64,000 nucleotides of DNA from JAKOUL01 sp035378845 (GTDB lineage Bacteria > Dictyoglomota > Dictyoglomia > Dictyoglomales > Dictyoglomaceae): assembly GCA_035378845.1 (NCBI GenBank), contig DAOSUP010000008.1, positions 1 through 64,000 of the forward strand, read 5' to 3'. The notes beneath the pieces were generated by a model that saw only the letters and a program-made list of their open reading frames with translations, did no database searches and was not told the origin of the DNA. Shown in pieces: positions 1 to 8,269 of this stretch (position 1 is the first letter of the stretch; each line of letters opens with the position of its first letter). A program made the position numbers and the translations under genes.

Positions 1-182
1 TCCTCAAATGGTTTTACCACTATAGGATTCTTAGGAAGTCTCTCTTCCACAGGAGGTAATTTCCCTTGCTTAACAAGTTGAGCAAGCATGGGAGACTCAT
101 TATACTTCTTTTGTCCTACAATGGTATTTCCAAAGATCAACAGGAAAATTAATAAAACTGATAGAAACTTAACACACCTCAT
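1..182 (-). CDS. ABC transporter peptide-type substrate-binding protein, N-terminal part only
   Basis: The gene runs off the left edge, so only about 60 N-terminal residues are visible. They start with a signal peptide: a charged MRCVK start, then a hydrophobic stretch (FLSVLLIFLLIFG). The next segment contains SPMLAQLVKQGKLPPVEERL, a pattern typical at the start of mature family 5 (peptide/oligosaccharide) solute-binding proteins. The gene follows the DppF-type ATPase by 18 bases and would be the last gene of the B-C-D-F transporter operon. Seen: signal peptide and N-terminal motif. Inferred: extracellular lipid-anchored or free binding protein for the transporter encoded upstream. The ligand cannot be read from this fragment. 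Confidence 0.75.
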   Translation of the reverse strand, partial: MRCVKFLSVLLIFLLIFGNTIVGQKKYNESPMLAQLVKQGKLPPVEERLPKNPIVVKPFE

Positions 183-200
183 ACCTTCACCCCCAAAACT

Positions 201-1211
201 TTAAGAAATTGGGATTCCTTTAAGATCTAACTCCTTTGCAAAGTGGCATGCTACATAATGCTCATTGCCAATATCTGCTAATTCAGGTCTCACCTCCTTA
301 CATACATCTTTCACATAATTACATCTGGGATGGAAATAACATCCAGAAGGAGGATTAGATGCATCAGGTACTTCTCCTTTTAGAAGTACCCTTTTCATTT
401 TCATATTAGGATCAGGTTTTGGTACCGCAGAAAGGAGAGCCTCTGTATAAGGATGCTTTGGATTCTCAAATATCTCTTCCGTCTTTGCAAGTTCTACAAT
501 TTTTCCTACATACATCACTGCGACCCTATCACAAATATGCTCCACTACTCCTAAATCGTGAGAAATAAATAAGTAAGTAAGATGAAACTCCTCCTGGAGA
601 TCCCTAAGAAGATTTAATACCTGTGCTTGTATAGAGACATCCAGAGCTGATACAGGTTCATCGCACACCACAAGTTTTGGATTCAAAGCAAGAGCCCTTG
701 CGATACTTATCCTCTGCCTCTGTCCTCCAGAGAAAGCATGAGGATATCTTCTCATATATTCTGGTCTTAATCCCACTTCTCTCATCAAGTATGCTACCCT
801 ATCGTCAAGTTCCTTTCCCTTTGCAATTCCATTTACAAGAAGTGGTTCACCAATAATATCTTTTACGGTCATTCTTGGATTAAGAGATCTAAAGGGATCT
901 TGGAAAATCATCTGCATATATTTTCTTATTTTATTTAGCTCCTTATAAGGAAGTTTAGATACATCTATGGACTCCCCATCCACATGAAGAATTATCTCTC
1001 CATCTGTAGGATCATAAGCCCTCAAAATCACTTTACCAGTAGTTGTCTTTCCACAACCCGATTCTCCTACAAGTCCAAGAGTTTCCCCTTCCCTTATAAA
1101 AAAGCTTATATCATCTACAGCTCTTATTGTAGCTATCTGTCTCTTAAAAAATCCTTCTGTAATAGGAAAATATTTCTTTAAATTTTTTACCTCTAATAAT
1201 ACATTATCCAT
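201..1211 (-). CDS. Oligopeptide/dipeptide-type ABC transporter ATPase (DppF/OppF-like)
   Basis: Cytoplasmic ATP-hydrolysing subunit of a peptide-type (possibly oligosaccharide) importer, about 336 residues, normal for the family. Visible motifs are Walker A GESGCGKTT, the ABC signature SGGQRQR, Walker B LVVCDEP, and the C-terminal oligopeptide-transporter extension with spaced cysteines (CYFHPRCNYVKDVC). A longer reading frame starts at 1229, but that ATG lies inside the GGAGAGGTGG ribosome-binding site of the ATG at 1211, so 1211 is chosen. The start overlaps the stop of the preceding ATPase gene by eight bases, showing translational coupling. This family also imports beta-oligosaccharides in hyperthermophiles, so the substrate is open. 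Confidence 0.93.
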   Translation of the reverse strand: MDNVLLEVKNLKKYFPITEGFFKRQIATIRAVDDISFFIREGETLGLVGESGCGKTTTGKVILRAYDPTDGEIILHVDGESIDVSKLPYKELNKIRKYMQMIFQDPFRSLNPRMTVKDIIGEPLLVNGIAKGKELDDRVAYLMREVGLRPEYMRRYPHAFSGGQRQRISIARALALNPKLVVCDEPVSALDVSIQAQVLNLLRDLQEEFHLTYLFISHDLGVVEHICDRVAVMYVGKIVELAKTEEIFENPKHPYTEALLSAVPKPDPNMKMKRVLLKGEVPDASNPPSGCYFHPRCNYVKDVCKEVRPELADIGNEHYVACHFAKELDLKGIPIS

Positions 1212-2205
1212 GATTTTCCACCTCTCCATATAATAGACAGCTTACTTTATGTCCTGGTTTTATTTCTTTTAGCTCTGGCACTCTAACATCACACAATCCC
1301 CTTACAAATTCAGGACATCTTGGGTGGAAATTACATCCCGTAGGAAGATTATAAGGATCAGGAACCATACCTTTTATTGCTTTTAATCTTCCCTTTACTC
1401 TTTTTCCAATTTTAGGAATAGACTCTAAAAGTGCTTTTGTATAAGGATGAATTGGATTATGAAATATCTCTTCTACAGAAGCACTTTCCACAATCTTACC
1501 TAAATACATTACAACAACATCTTCAGCCATCTCTGCAACCACACCTAAATTATGAGTTATCATCATGACTGCCATACCAAATTGCTTTTGGAGTTCTTTC
1601 ATAAGTTCCAAAATTTGAGCCTGAATAGTAACATCCAAGCTCGTGGTAGGCTCATCTGCAATAAGAAGCTGTGGTCTACAGGAAAGAGCCATGGCAATCA
1701 TTGCCCTCTGTAACATTCCTCCACTAAATTGATGAGGATATTCATCAATCCTAAGTTCTGGACGTGGAATACCTGCAATTCTCATAAGTTCTATAACAAC
1801 TTCTCTTGCTTTTTTCTTATCCAAATTTTGATGAAGAATCACAGCCTCCATAATCTGCTCTCCCACAGTATGTACAGGAGAAAAGGAAGCACCTGGTTCT
1901 TGGAATATCATAGCTATCTCTTTCCCTCTTATATTTCTAATTTCATCTCCTTTTGGATCTAATTTTGTTATATCAATAACTTCACCATCTTTATGAAAGA
2001 GAATCTCCCCTTGAATTTTGCTTCTTGGACCTGTCAGTTTTAAAATTGATAATGCAGTAACACTTTTTCCGCAACCAGATTCTCCTACAATTCCAAGAGT
2101 TTTTCCTGGTTCAACATCAAAGCTTATGCCATCTACAGCTTTTACAACCCCTTCATCCAGTACAAAATACGTCTTTAGATCTTTTACTTCTAATAATTTA
2201 TCCAT
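1204..2205 (-). CDS. Oligopeptide/dipeptide-type ABC transporter ATPase (DppD/OppD-like)
   Basis: Second cytoplasmic ATPase of the same importer, 333 residues. It shows Walker A GESGCGKSV, signature FSGGMLQR, Walker B LLIADEP, a switch histidine region MMITHN, and the C-terminal oligopeptide-ABC extension with GCNFHPRCP. Peptide-type importers use a D/F ATPase heterodimer and both are present here. The ATG at 2205 is preceded by TAAGGAGGAAACAAA, a strong ribosome-binding site. It lies 12 bases after the DppC-type permease gene and overlaps the next ATPase gene, so the operon order is B-C-D-F. Ligand specificity is not visible. Confidence 0.93.
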   Translation of the reverse strand: MDKLLEVKDLKTYFVLDEGVVKAVDGISFDVEPGKTLGIVGESGCGKSVTALSILKLTGPRSKIQGEILFHKDGEVIDITKLDPKGDEIRNIRGKEIAMIFQEPGASFSPVHTVGEQIMEAVILHQNLDKKKAREVVIELMRIAGIPRPELRIDEYPHQFSGGMLQRAMIAMALSCRPQLLIADEPTTSLDVTIQAQILELMKELQKQFGMAVMMITHNLGVVAEMAEDVVVMYLGKIVESASVEEIFHNPIHPYTKALLESIPKIGKRVKGRLKAIKGMVPDPYNLPTGCNFHPRCPEFVRGLCDVRVPELKEIKPGHKVSCLLYGEVENHG

Positions 2206-2217
2206 TTTGTTTCCTCC

Positions 2218-3357
2218 TTATCTTGAATAAGGATCAGCTGCATCTCTCAAACCATCTCCTACAAAATTAAAAGACAGAACTACAATGATAATAAAAACTA
2301 CAGGTAAAAGAAGCCAAGGGGCTAAAGCAACAGTCCTGAAGTTTTGAGCATCTTGAATCAAAACACCCCAGCTTATAGCTGGAGGTCTTATACCCAATCC
2401 TAAAAAGCTTAATGAGGTCTCTCCTATTATCATACTCGGTATAGAAAGAGTCAAAGATGCAATAATATGGCTTAGGAATGAGGGAAGCATATGCCTAAAG
2501 ATTATTCTTCTCTCACTTGCTCCTGCAAGTTTTGCAGCAGTAACAAAATCTTCCTCTCTTAAGGATAAAAACTTACTCCTTACTTCTCTTGCAAGACCAG
2601 TCCACCCAATAAAAGAGAGTATTATGGATATAGCAAAATACACCTTTACAGGAGACCAATTAGCAGGTACCGCTGCTGAAAGAGCCATCCATAAAGGTAA
2701 TGTGGGGATACTTCTTATAATCTCTATTATACGTTGAATTAATAAATCAAAAGGACCTCCATAATATCCTGAAATTCCTCCAATCACAATTCCAAAAATA
2801 AAACTCAAGAAAATACCCACAAGTCCTACAGTCATAGAAATACGAGTACCATAGATAACCCTTGAAAAAACATCTCTTCCCATACTATCAGTACCAAATA
2901 GGAATACATGTCCTCCCTCTTCCACCCCAAAAAGATGAATATTAGTTTTAAATAATCCCAAAAGTTTATATTCATGTCCTCGCACAAAAAATTTTATAGG
3001 ATATTTTTTACTCTTATCTTCTTTATAGATCCTTTGTAAAGTGACCGGATCAATCTCCATTTGATAACTATAGACAAAAGGTCTTAAGTGGAAACCTGTT
3101 TCATCTATAAATCTAACATCCTGAGGTGGAGCAAGTACATATCTAACATCATACTGATGAGGATCATATGGAGCAAAAAACTCACAAAAGGCAGCAATTA
3201 TATAAAAAATAATAAGGATTATTCCCCCTAAAATAGCAAGCTTATTCCTTCTAAATCTCCACCACATTAGCTTCCATTGAGAAGCTACATAAATCTTTTC
3301 TTCTTTTTCACTTAAGATCTCTTCACTTATTTCTTCTCTTTTTTCTAATTCTGCCAT
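2218..3357 (-). CDS. Peptide-type ABC transporter permease (DppC/OppC-like), long form
   Basis: Inner-membrane permease of the importer, 379 residues. Most DppC proteins are near 300, so this one carries about 80 extra residues between the first membrane span and the conserved block FLFGTDSMGRDVFSRVIYG. That extra piece is probably an external domain. The EAA coupling loop is seen as EDFVTAAKLAGASERRII, and the C-terminus ends with NFVGDGLRDAADPYSR, the usual OppC ending. It lies 14 bases downstream of the DppB-type gene. The long form is known among OppC proteins of thermophiles, and what the insert does is unknown to me. Confidence 0.92.
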   Translation of the reverse strand: MAELEKREEISEEILSEKEEKIYVASQWKLMWWRFRRNKLAILGGIILIIFYIIAAFCEFFAPYDPHQYDVRYVLAPPQDVRFIDETGFHLRPFVYSYQMEIDPVTLQRIYKEDKSKKYPIKFFVRGHEYKLLGLFKTNIHLFGVEEGGHVFLFGTDSMGRDVFSRVIYGTRISMTVGLVGIFLSFIFGIVIGGISGYYGGPFDLLIQRIIEIIRSIPTLPLWMALSAAVPANWSPVKVYFAISIILSFIGWTGLAREVRSKFLSLREEDFVTAAKLAGASERRIIFRHMLPSFLSHIIASLTLSIPSMIIGETSLSFLGLGIRPPAISWGVLIQDAQNFRTVALAPWLLLPVVFIIIVVLSFNFVGDGLRDAADPYSR

Positions 3358-3371
3358 AGACCTCCACCCCC

Positions 3372-4355
3372 CTACTCATACCTTACGCGAGGATCAACCC
3401 ATGCAAGAAGAATATCTGAGATTAGCGTACCTACTAAAGTGAGGAAGCTTAATAAAAGAAGAAATGCTCCTGCAAGATACATATCCTGATTTCGCAATGA
3501 TTCCAAAAGAAGTGGACCTGACGTGGGTAAGTTTAAAACAATTGATGTTATCTCTGCACCAGAAACCAGAAACGGAAGAGACCATCCCACAGTACTTACA
3601 AATGGGATCATAGCAACTCTCAATGGATATTTAAATATAAGTTTCCATTCTTTAAGCCCTTTTGCCCTTGCAGTTAAAACATACGGTTTATTTAATTCAT
3701 CAAGAAGGTTAGCTCTTAAAGTTCTTATCAGTCCAGCAGTATTAGCAGCACCTATGATAATAACAGGAATCCATATGTGTTTTAACATATCTACAAACTT
3801 AGCAAAGCTCCAAGGTGCCTCTAAATATTCTGGGGAGAATAGTCCTGCAAGACTTTGTCCAAAATAAGCATAGGCAAACCAAAGGATAATCAAGGCTACT
3901 AAAAACGCAGGGACAGAGAGTCCTATATATCCTAAAAAAGTAAATATATAATCCCCTATAGAATACTGGTGTGTAGCAGAATAAGTCCCAATCAAGAAAG
4001 AAACTATCCATATAAATAGCAGAGTTAAAAGAGAAATAACAAAAGTGAGTAAAATTCTTTCTCCAATTAATTCACTCACCGGTCTATTGTAAATCAGAGA
4101 TCTCCCAAAATCTCCATGAAGTACATTCCAAGCCCAAAGTAAATATTGTTCCCAAACAGGTTTATCCAAACCATATCTCTGCTTTAGAGCTTCTATCGTT
4201 TCTATGTTTACCGATTCACCACTGGCAGCAAGCTGAGCGATATAAGAGGTAAGAAAATCTCCTGGGGGTAGCTGTATTATTACAAATACAATTATTGATA
4301 TAAAAAGTAACGTTATAAACATATAAAGAAACCGTTTAAGAATATAATCTCTCAC
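3372..4355 (-). CDS. Peptide-type ABC transporter permease (DppB/OppB-like)
   Basis: Inner-membrane permease, 327 residues, first gene of the operon. Six hydrophobic segments can be picked out, and the EAA loop reads YVLTARAKGLKEWKLIFKY. The N-terminus (MRDYILKRFLYMFITLLFIS) is standard for DppB. The start codon is GTG, placed at 4355 by the upstream GGAGGAGGGAGAC sequence. The gene is transcribed from a promoter at 4502-4530 with a perfect palindrome directly downstream, and it diverges from a LacI-type regulator. This suggests sugar-responsive control, so the operon may import oligosaccharides rather than peptides (inference). Confidence 0.92.
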   Translation of the reverse strand: MRDYILKRFLYMFITLLFISIIVFVIIQLPPGDFLTSYIAQLAASGESVNIETIEALKQRYGLDKPVWEQYLLWAWNVLHGDFGRSLIYNRPVSELIGERILLTFVISLLTLLFIWIVSFLIGTYSATHQYSIGDYIFTFLGYIGLSVPAFLVALIILWFAYAYFGQSLAGLFSPEYLEAPWSFAKFVDMLKHIWIPVIIIGAANTAGLIRTLRANLLDELNKPYVLTARAKGLKEWKLIFKYPLRVAMIPFVSTVGWSLPFLVSGAEITSIVLNLPTSGPLLLESLRNQDMYLAGAFLLLLSFLTLVGTLISDILLAWVDPRVRYE

Positions 4356-4472
4356 CTCAGTCTCCCTCCTCTATTATACCTTTACTTTATCTTTTAAAAC
4401 TTTATTAAAGATTAAGTTACATAGATTTTTAAAAATCCCCATTTTATAATCCTCATTTGCCCCTTTAACCCT

Positions 4473-4499
4473 TAGAAAACGATTGCTAATCGTTTTCTA
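4473..4499. promoter_or_regulatory. Perfect 27-bp palindrome, likely LacI-family operator
   Basis: Two perfect 12-base arms, TAGAAAACGATT and its reverse complement, flank the three bases GCT. The element starts two bases after the -10 box of the minus-strand ABC promoter and covers its expected transcription start, the classic position for a repressor. The divergent gene at 4651 encodes a LacI/GalR-type regulator. A related, imperfect copy lies in the promoter of the second ABC operon (23547-23572). That this regulator binds here is inference. Confidence 0.85.
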
Positions 4500-4501
4500 C
4501 T

Positions 4502-4530
4502 AATATAAAATATTTTCATTAAAAAGTCAA
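4502..4530 (-). promoter_or_regulatory. Sigma-70-type promoter of the first ABC operon
   Basis: On the minus strand the -35 box TTGACT (4525-4530) and the -10 box TATATT (4502-4507) are separated by 17 bases. Both are one mismatch from consensus. The palindromic operator begins two bases downstream of the -10 box. The first gene starts at 4355, leaving a leader of about 140 bases. Confidence 0.75.
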
Positions 4531-4553
4531 TTTAAATAAACTTTTGTTTTTTC

Positions 4554-4582
4554 TTGAAAGAAAGAAGAAAAACATTTAAAAT
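4554..4582 (+). promoter_or_regulatory. Putative promoter of the LacI-type regulator gene
   Basis: The -35 box TTGAAA (4554-4559) and the -10 box TAAAAT (4577-4582) are 17 bases apart, each one mismatch from consensus. They lie about 70 bases upstream of the ATG at 4651. The region is AT-rich, so a chance match is possible. Confidence 0.5.
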
Positions 4583-4650
4583 AATAAAAATAAAAATATT
4601 TTTTATATTTCATAACAAAAGGTTAAAATTATTAGAGCAAGGAGAAAAAA

Positions 4651-5688
4651 ATGAGAAGACAAGAAAAAAAATCACCTACTATGAAAGATGTAGCCAAACT
4701 TGCTGGGGTTTCTATAAGCACTGTATCTCATGTAATAAACAAAACAAGATATGTAGAGAAAGAAACGAGAGAAAAGGTATATGAAGCTATAAAAGCTTTA
4801 GATTACAGACCTAATACTCTCGCGAGTAGTCTAAGAAAAAAAGTTTCAAGTACTATTGGGCTTATAATTTCAAATATTACAAATCTCTTTTATCCTGAAG
4901 TGGTAAGAGGAGTAGAAGATTACCTTGCAAAATATAATTATAATCTTATCCTATGTAATTCTGACGAGGATGTAGAAAAGGAAAAAAAATATATAGAAGT
5001 ACTCTTTAGCAGAAGAGTAGATGGGCTAATAATTACTCCTAGTAAAAGCAGTGAAACAAGAGATAATTTAGATCTATTTAGGGAAAGAAATACTCCCGTA
5101 GTGCTTGTGGATAGAAAAATTGAGGGTTTAGAAGAGGACGTAGTACTTGCAGATAACATAGGTGGAGCTCATGAAGCAGTAAGATATCTCTTAAGTCTTG
5201 GACACAGAAGAATAGGAATTATTACTGGACCTCTTGATACTACTACGGGATCTGAAAGATTAGAGGGATATTTTAAAGCTCTTTCAGATCTAAATATAAA
5301 AAAAGATGATAGCCTTATTTATGAAGGAGATTTTAAAGAAGAAAGTGGGTATAGAGGAGTCAAAGAATTACTAAGCTTACCAAATCCACCCACAGCAATT
5401 TTCGCAACTAATAACTTAATGTCTCTTGGAGCATTAAAGGGAATTTTTGAGCTAAATTTAAAAATACCAAAAGATATTTCTTTAATCTCCTTTGATGATA
5501 TGGAATGGTTTCCTTATTTTTCTCCACCTTTAACTGCAATTTACCAGCCTGCTTACGAACTTGGAGAGGCAGCAGTAAAACTTCTTTTTGAGAGATTTAG
5601 AAAGGGAAGGAAAAGAAGAAAAGAAGTTATTCTTCCCACAAAATTAATTGTAAGAGATTCATGTTCTTCAATTAAAAAAATAATATGA
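4651..5688 (+). CDS. LacI/GalR-family transcriptional regulator
   Basis: DNA-binding repressor-type protein, 345 residues, the usual family length. Residues about 9-32 form the LacI helix-turn-helix (MKDVAKLAGVSISTVSHVIN). The rest is the periplasmic-binding-protein-like effector domain, with IGLIISNITNLFYPEVVRGV and the later FATNNLMSLGAL and SFDDMEWF blocks. The start at 4651 has a ribosome-binding site (AAGGAG) seven bases upstream. It diverges from the ABC operon at 3372-4355 and from a 27-bp perfect palindrome, its likely operator. The stop codon overlaps the start of the exonuclease gene by four bases. The effector is not known; a sugar released from the transported oligosaccharide is a reasonable guess. 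Confidence 0.93.
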   Translation: MRRQEKKSPTMKDVAKLAGVSISTVSHVINKTRYVEKETREKVYEAIKALDYRPNTLASSLRKKVSSTIGLIISNITNLFYPEVVRGVEDYLAKYNYNLILCNSDEDVEKEKKYIEVLFSRRVDGLIITPSKSSETRDNLDLFRERNTPVVLVDRKIEGLEEDVVLADNIGGAHEAVRYLLSLGHRRIGIITGPLDTTTGSERLEGYFKALSDLNIKKDDSLIYEGDFKEESGYRGVKELLSLPNPPTAIFATNNLMSLGALKGIFELNLKIPKDISLISFDDMEWFPYFSPPLTAIYQPAYELGEAAVKLLFERFRKGRKRRKEVILPTKLIVRDSCSSIKKII

Positions 5689-6206
5689 GTTTTCCATATA
5701 CAGCCTACTTAGATATAGAAACTACAGGGTTAAGTCCTATATATTCAGATATTACCGTTATTGGTATATATCTGGAAAACCTTGAGGAAGAAAGATTTAT
5801 TCAGCTTATCGGAGATGAAATTACTCCTTTTAACTTGATGCTCATATTAGAAAAAGTAAAAGATATTTATACTTTTAACGGTTCAAGATTTGATTTACCA
5901 TTTATAAGGGAAAAATTAGGAATTGATCTTAAGGAACTTTTCATCCATCACGATCTTATGTATAAATGTTGGGAAAGGAATCTCTATGGTGGCCTAAAAG
6001 CTGTGGAGAGAAAACTTGGGATAGAGAGAAAATTAAAAGAGGTTGATGGAAGATTGGCAGTGATTCTCTGGGAAAGATATGTGAGATTTGATGATAAGTA
6101 TGCATTAGAAATGCTTCTTTTATATAACCGAGAGGATGTAATAAACTTAAAAATTCTAAGAGAAAAATTAGAAGAATTTGACCAACTTAGTCTGGGACAG
6201 ATTTAG
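5685..6206 (+). CDS. RNase H-fold DEDD-type 3'-5' exonuclease-like protein (YprB-like)
   Basis: Short, 173-residue protein with the RNase H-like exonuclease fold. The first acidic motif is YLDIETTGL (residues about 8-16), the second is the FNGSRFDLPFI block (about 64-74), and the last is NREDVINL near residue 150. These match the metal-binding acidic residues of DnaQ/YprB-type exonucleases. It starts inside the stop codon of the LacI-type regulator (ATGA overlap), so the two are co-translated, an unexpected pairing. Its end overlaps the convergent radical SAM gene by four bases. Substrate is unknown; single-stranded DNA or RNA trimming is the family expectation. Confidence 0.8.
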   Translation: MSFPYTAYLDIETTGLSPIYSDITVIGIYLENLEEERFIQLIGDEITPFNLMLILEKVKDIYTFNGSRFDLPFIREKLGIDLKELFIHHDLMYKCWERNLYGGLKAVERKLGIERKLKEVDGRLAVILWERYVRFDDKYALEMLLLYNREDVINLKILREKLEEFDQLSLGQI

Positions 6207-7186
6207 AAATCTTCCCAACACTGAATATCTTCTTCAAAAGGATTAGAAAAAACAGCATATGATAGTGCTCTACAACCTATACAATCCTCTATAGGGCATA
6301 AATAACATTTCCCTTTTAAATTTTCTTTTTCTAAACTTTTCCTAAATTCAACCAATCTATCATAGACATCGCCAAAACTTTCTTTAATTAGATTTCCTAT
6401 TACTAAAGGAAGTCTCCTACAAGGGTACACATCTCCATTAGGCATTATTGCACATGATTCTCCCAGATTACATAAAGCTCCCAAAATTTCATCACTCTCA
6501 AAATTTATAAAGAAAGCCTTATAAGGAAGTAAGTCTTTCGTCTCTACCTCAGCCCATTCTGATATCTTTTGGATTACCATATACCATTCATAACTACTAA
6601 GCACCTTATCTTTAATTTTTGCTCCCTCTCCTAAGGGAATAAATCTTTCTAACATAAAGCCTTTTACTCCCATATTTTTTGCCAGCTTATACATCTCATC
6701 AAGTTCTTCGTAGTTGTATTTTGCTAATGTAAACATAAAGAGAAAACTATGGGAAAAATCCTTTAAATTTTCTAATACTGTTTCAAAATTCCCATATCCT
6801 CTTATTCTATCATTAGTCTCTTCTTTAGCTCCTTCTAAAGAGATTTTAATATCATTTAACTTTTTATAATCTTTAATCTGCGGATAAGACTTCTTTAAGA
6901 AAATTCCATTCGTAATAATGTTTACTTCCCTTACTAAAGGATTTTTTTCTGTTTCTTCTAAAACAGGAATAAAAAGAGGGGAAACCAAAGGTTCTCCTCC
7001 TGTAAGATTTATTCCTATGCTATCAAAACCTTTTATCTCTAAAGAATTAGTTATATCTCCCAAAATTTTTCTTACTTCTTCCATAGGAAGATCTTTTTTA
7101 TTATCAAAGTTTTCCTGATAACAATGTTTACATCTTAAATTACAAAGGTCTGTAATATGCCATTGGAATGAAAAATTATTTTCCAT
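6203..7186 (-). CDS. Radical SAM protein with SPASM-like C-terminal cysteines
   Basis: 327-residue radical SAM enzyme. The cluster motif CNLRCKHC is at residues 15-22, followed by LTGGEPLVSP, the glycine-rich SAM-contacting motif. The C-terminal third has eight or more cysteines (ALCNLGESC, YPCRR, GKCYLCPIEDCIGC), the pattern of a SPASM/twitch domain carrying auxiliary Fe-S clusters. Such proteins often modify peptides or mature enzymes. No clear precursor peptide is found next to it. I see no good ribosome-binding site before the ATG at 7186, so it may be weakly or leaderlessly translated. Function unassigned. Confidence 0.85.
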   Translation of the reverse strand: MENNFSFQWHITDLCNLRCKHCYQENFDNKKDLPMEEVRKILGDITNSLEIKGFDSIGINLTGGEPLVSPLFIPVLEETEKNPLVREVNIITNGIFLKKSYPQIKDYKKLNDIKISLEGAKEETNDRIRGYGNFETVLENLKDFSHSFLFMFTLAKYNYEELDEMYKLAKNMGVKGFMLERFIPLGEGAKIKDKVLSSYEWYMVIQKISEWAEVETKDLLPYKAFFINFESDEILGALCNLGESCAIMPNGDVYPCRRLPLVIGNLIKESFGDVYDRLVEFRKSLEKENLKGKCYLCPIEDCIGCRALSYAVFSNPFEEDIQCWEDF

Positions 7187-7217
7187 ATTTTTACAAGATG
7201 GCTTGACGCTTTAGAAA

Positions 7218-8138
7218 TTAATCCTCCCTTTCTCCTTTTGGATCTATGTGAACAATTACTTGAGAGTCCTCAATATTTCCTTTTATGGAATCTTGCACCT
7301 TTAGAGCAATTTCATGAGCTTCTTTAGCACTGATATTATCTTCAACCTCAATATGTAAAGTAATCACCATATTGCTTTGATAATTATGTAATGTAATATC
7401 ATGGAGATTTAGCACGCCAGGAATAGAGAGAGCAATACTTTTTATCTTTTCAACAAACTCATTACTGGGGGCTTCACCAATAAGAAAACTTGCAGAATTT
7501 TTAATAAGCTCTACTCCTACCCAAGCGATAAGTACAGCTACCCCAACTCCCATAATTCCATCTAATACATAGAAACCAAATCTTGTAGTAACAAGCCCTA
7601 ATGCAACTAAAGTTGTAGCGATAGCATCACTTCTGTGATGCCAAGCATCTGCAATAAGAGATAAGGAATCTATCTTCTTTCCAAGAAAGATAGAAAATCT
7701 TGCCATCCATTCCTTAAATATGGCAGAGAGAATAAGTAATAAGAAAATAATAATATTAAATTCTACTTTTTGAGGTTTTAAAATCCTATCTACAGCACTT
7801 CTACCAACATCATAAGCTACAATCAAGAGGAGAAAAGCTATAATTATGGTAGCTATTTGTTCTATTCTTCCATGCCCAAAGGGGTGCTCTTTATCTGCCG
7901 GTCTTCCACCAAGCTTAAAACCCAAAATCACAACCACAGAGGTTAATACATCTGATAAAGAGTGGAAAGCATCTGCAATCAATGATATACTATTCAGATA
8001 TACTCCACATAGAAATTTAAAAACAAAAAGAACTAAATTTCCAATGGCACTCACCCAGCCCTCCACATAGCCTATAAGCTTCCTCTCAGGCTTTCTTTTA
8101 GAAAATATCCTATTAAAAAGCCGAGCATTAAACCCCAT
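7218..8138 (-). CDS. Cation diffusion facilitator (CDF) metal efflux transporter
   Basis: Inner-membrane divalent-cation/proton antiporter, 306 residues from the chosen start. The two intramembrane metal sites are visible as LIADAFHSLSDV and LIADAWHHRSDA (HxxxD pattern). About six hydrophobic segments precede a cytoplasmic domain of about 90 residues. The open frame extends upstream to 8258, but the ATG at 8138 has a perfect TGGAGGTGAAACC ribosome-binding site and begins the conserved part, so it is taken as start. It has its own promoter (8229-8258). Probable role: export of Zn, Fe, Mn or Co; the metal cannot be decided here. Confidence 0.92.
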   Translation of the reverse strand: MGFNARLFNRIFSKRKPERKLIGYVEGWVSAIGNLVLFVFKFLCGVYLNSISLIADAFHSLSDVLTSVVVILGFKLGGRPADKEHPFGHGRIEQIATIIIAFLLLIVAYDVGRSAVDRILKPQKVEFNIIIFLLLILSAIFKEWMARFSIFLGKKIDSLSLIADAWHHRSDAIATTLVALGLVTTRFGFYVLDGIMGVGVAVLIAWVGVELIKNSASFLIGEAPSNEFVEKIKSIALSIPGVLNLHDITLHNYQSNMVITLHIEVEDNISAKEAHEIALKVQDSIKGNIEDSQVIVHIDPKGERED

Positions 8139-8228
8139 GGTTTCACCTCCAAAGGTTAAAAAAAGATAAAAGAACTCCCCTATTAAATTAATTTGAAAGG
8201 TATAATTTGATTTTTTTAATTGAGCAGA

Positions 8229-8258
8229 ATTGTACAATAAAAAATGTATAGATGTCAA
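8229..8258 (-). promoter_or_regulatory. Promoter of the CDF transporter gene
   Basis: On the minus strand TTGACA (8253-8258, perfect -35) is followed after 18 bases by TACAAT (8229-8234, -10, one mismatch). The leader to the ATG at 8138 is about 85 bases. It shows no obvious riboswitch fold to me. Confidence 0.65.
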
Positions 8259-8269
8259 ATTTTAAAAAT

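Larger units (their letters stand above)
4356..4650. other. Divergent control region between ABC operon and LacI-type regulator
   Basis: This gap of 295 bases holds no gene. It contains one minus-strand promoter for the ABC operon (4502-4530), one plus-strand promoter for the regulator (4554-4582), and a perfect inverted repeat (4473-4499). The regulator's ribosome-binding site is GGAG near 4640. The rest is AT-rich and shows no further structure that I can see. Confidence 0.7.

Noticed and set aside
8139..8228. Metal riboswitch in the leader of the CDF transporter gene
   Set aside because: The leader is AT-rich and I could not find the conserved GC-rich repeats or helices expected of NiCo or manganese riboswitches.
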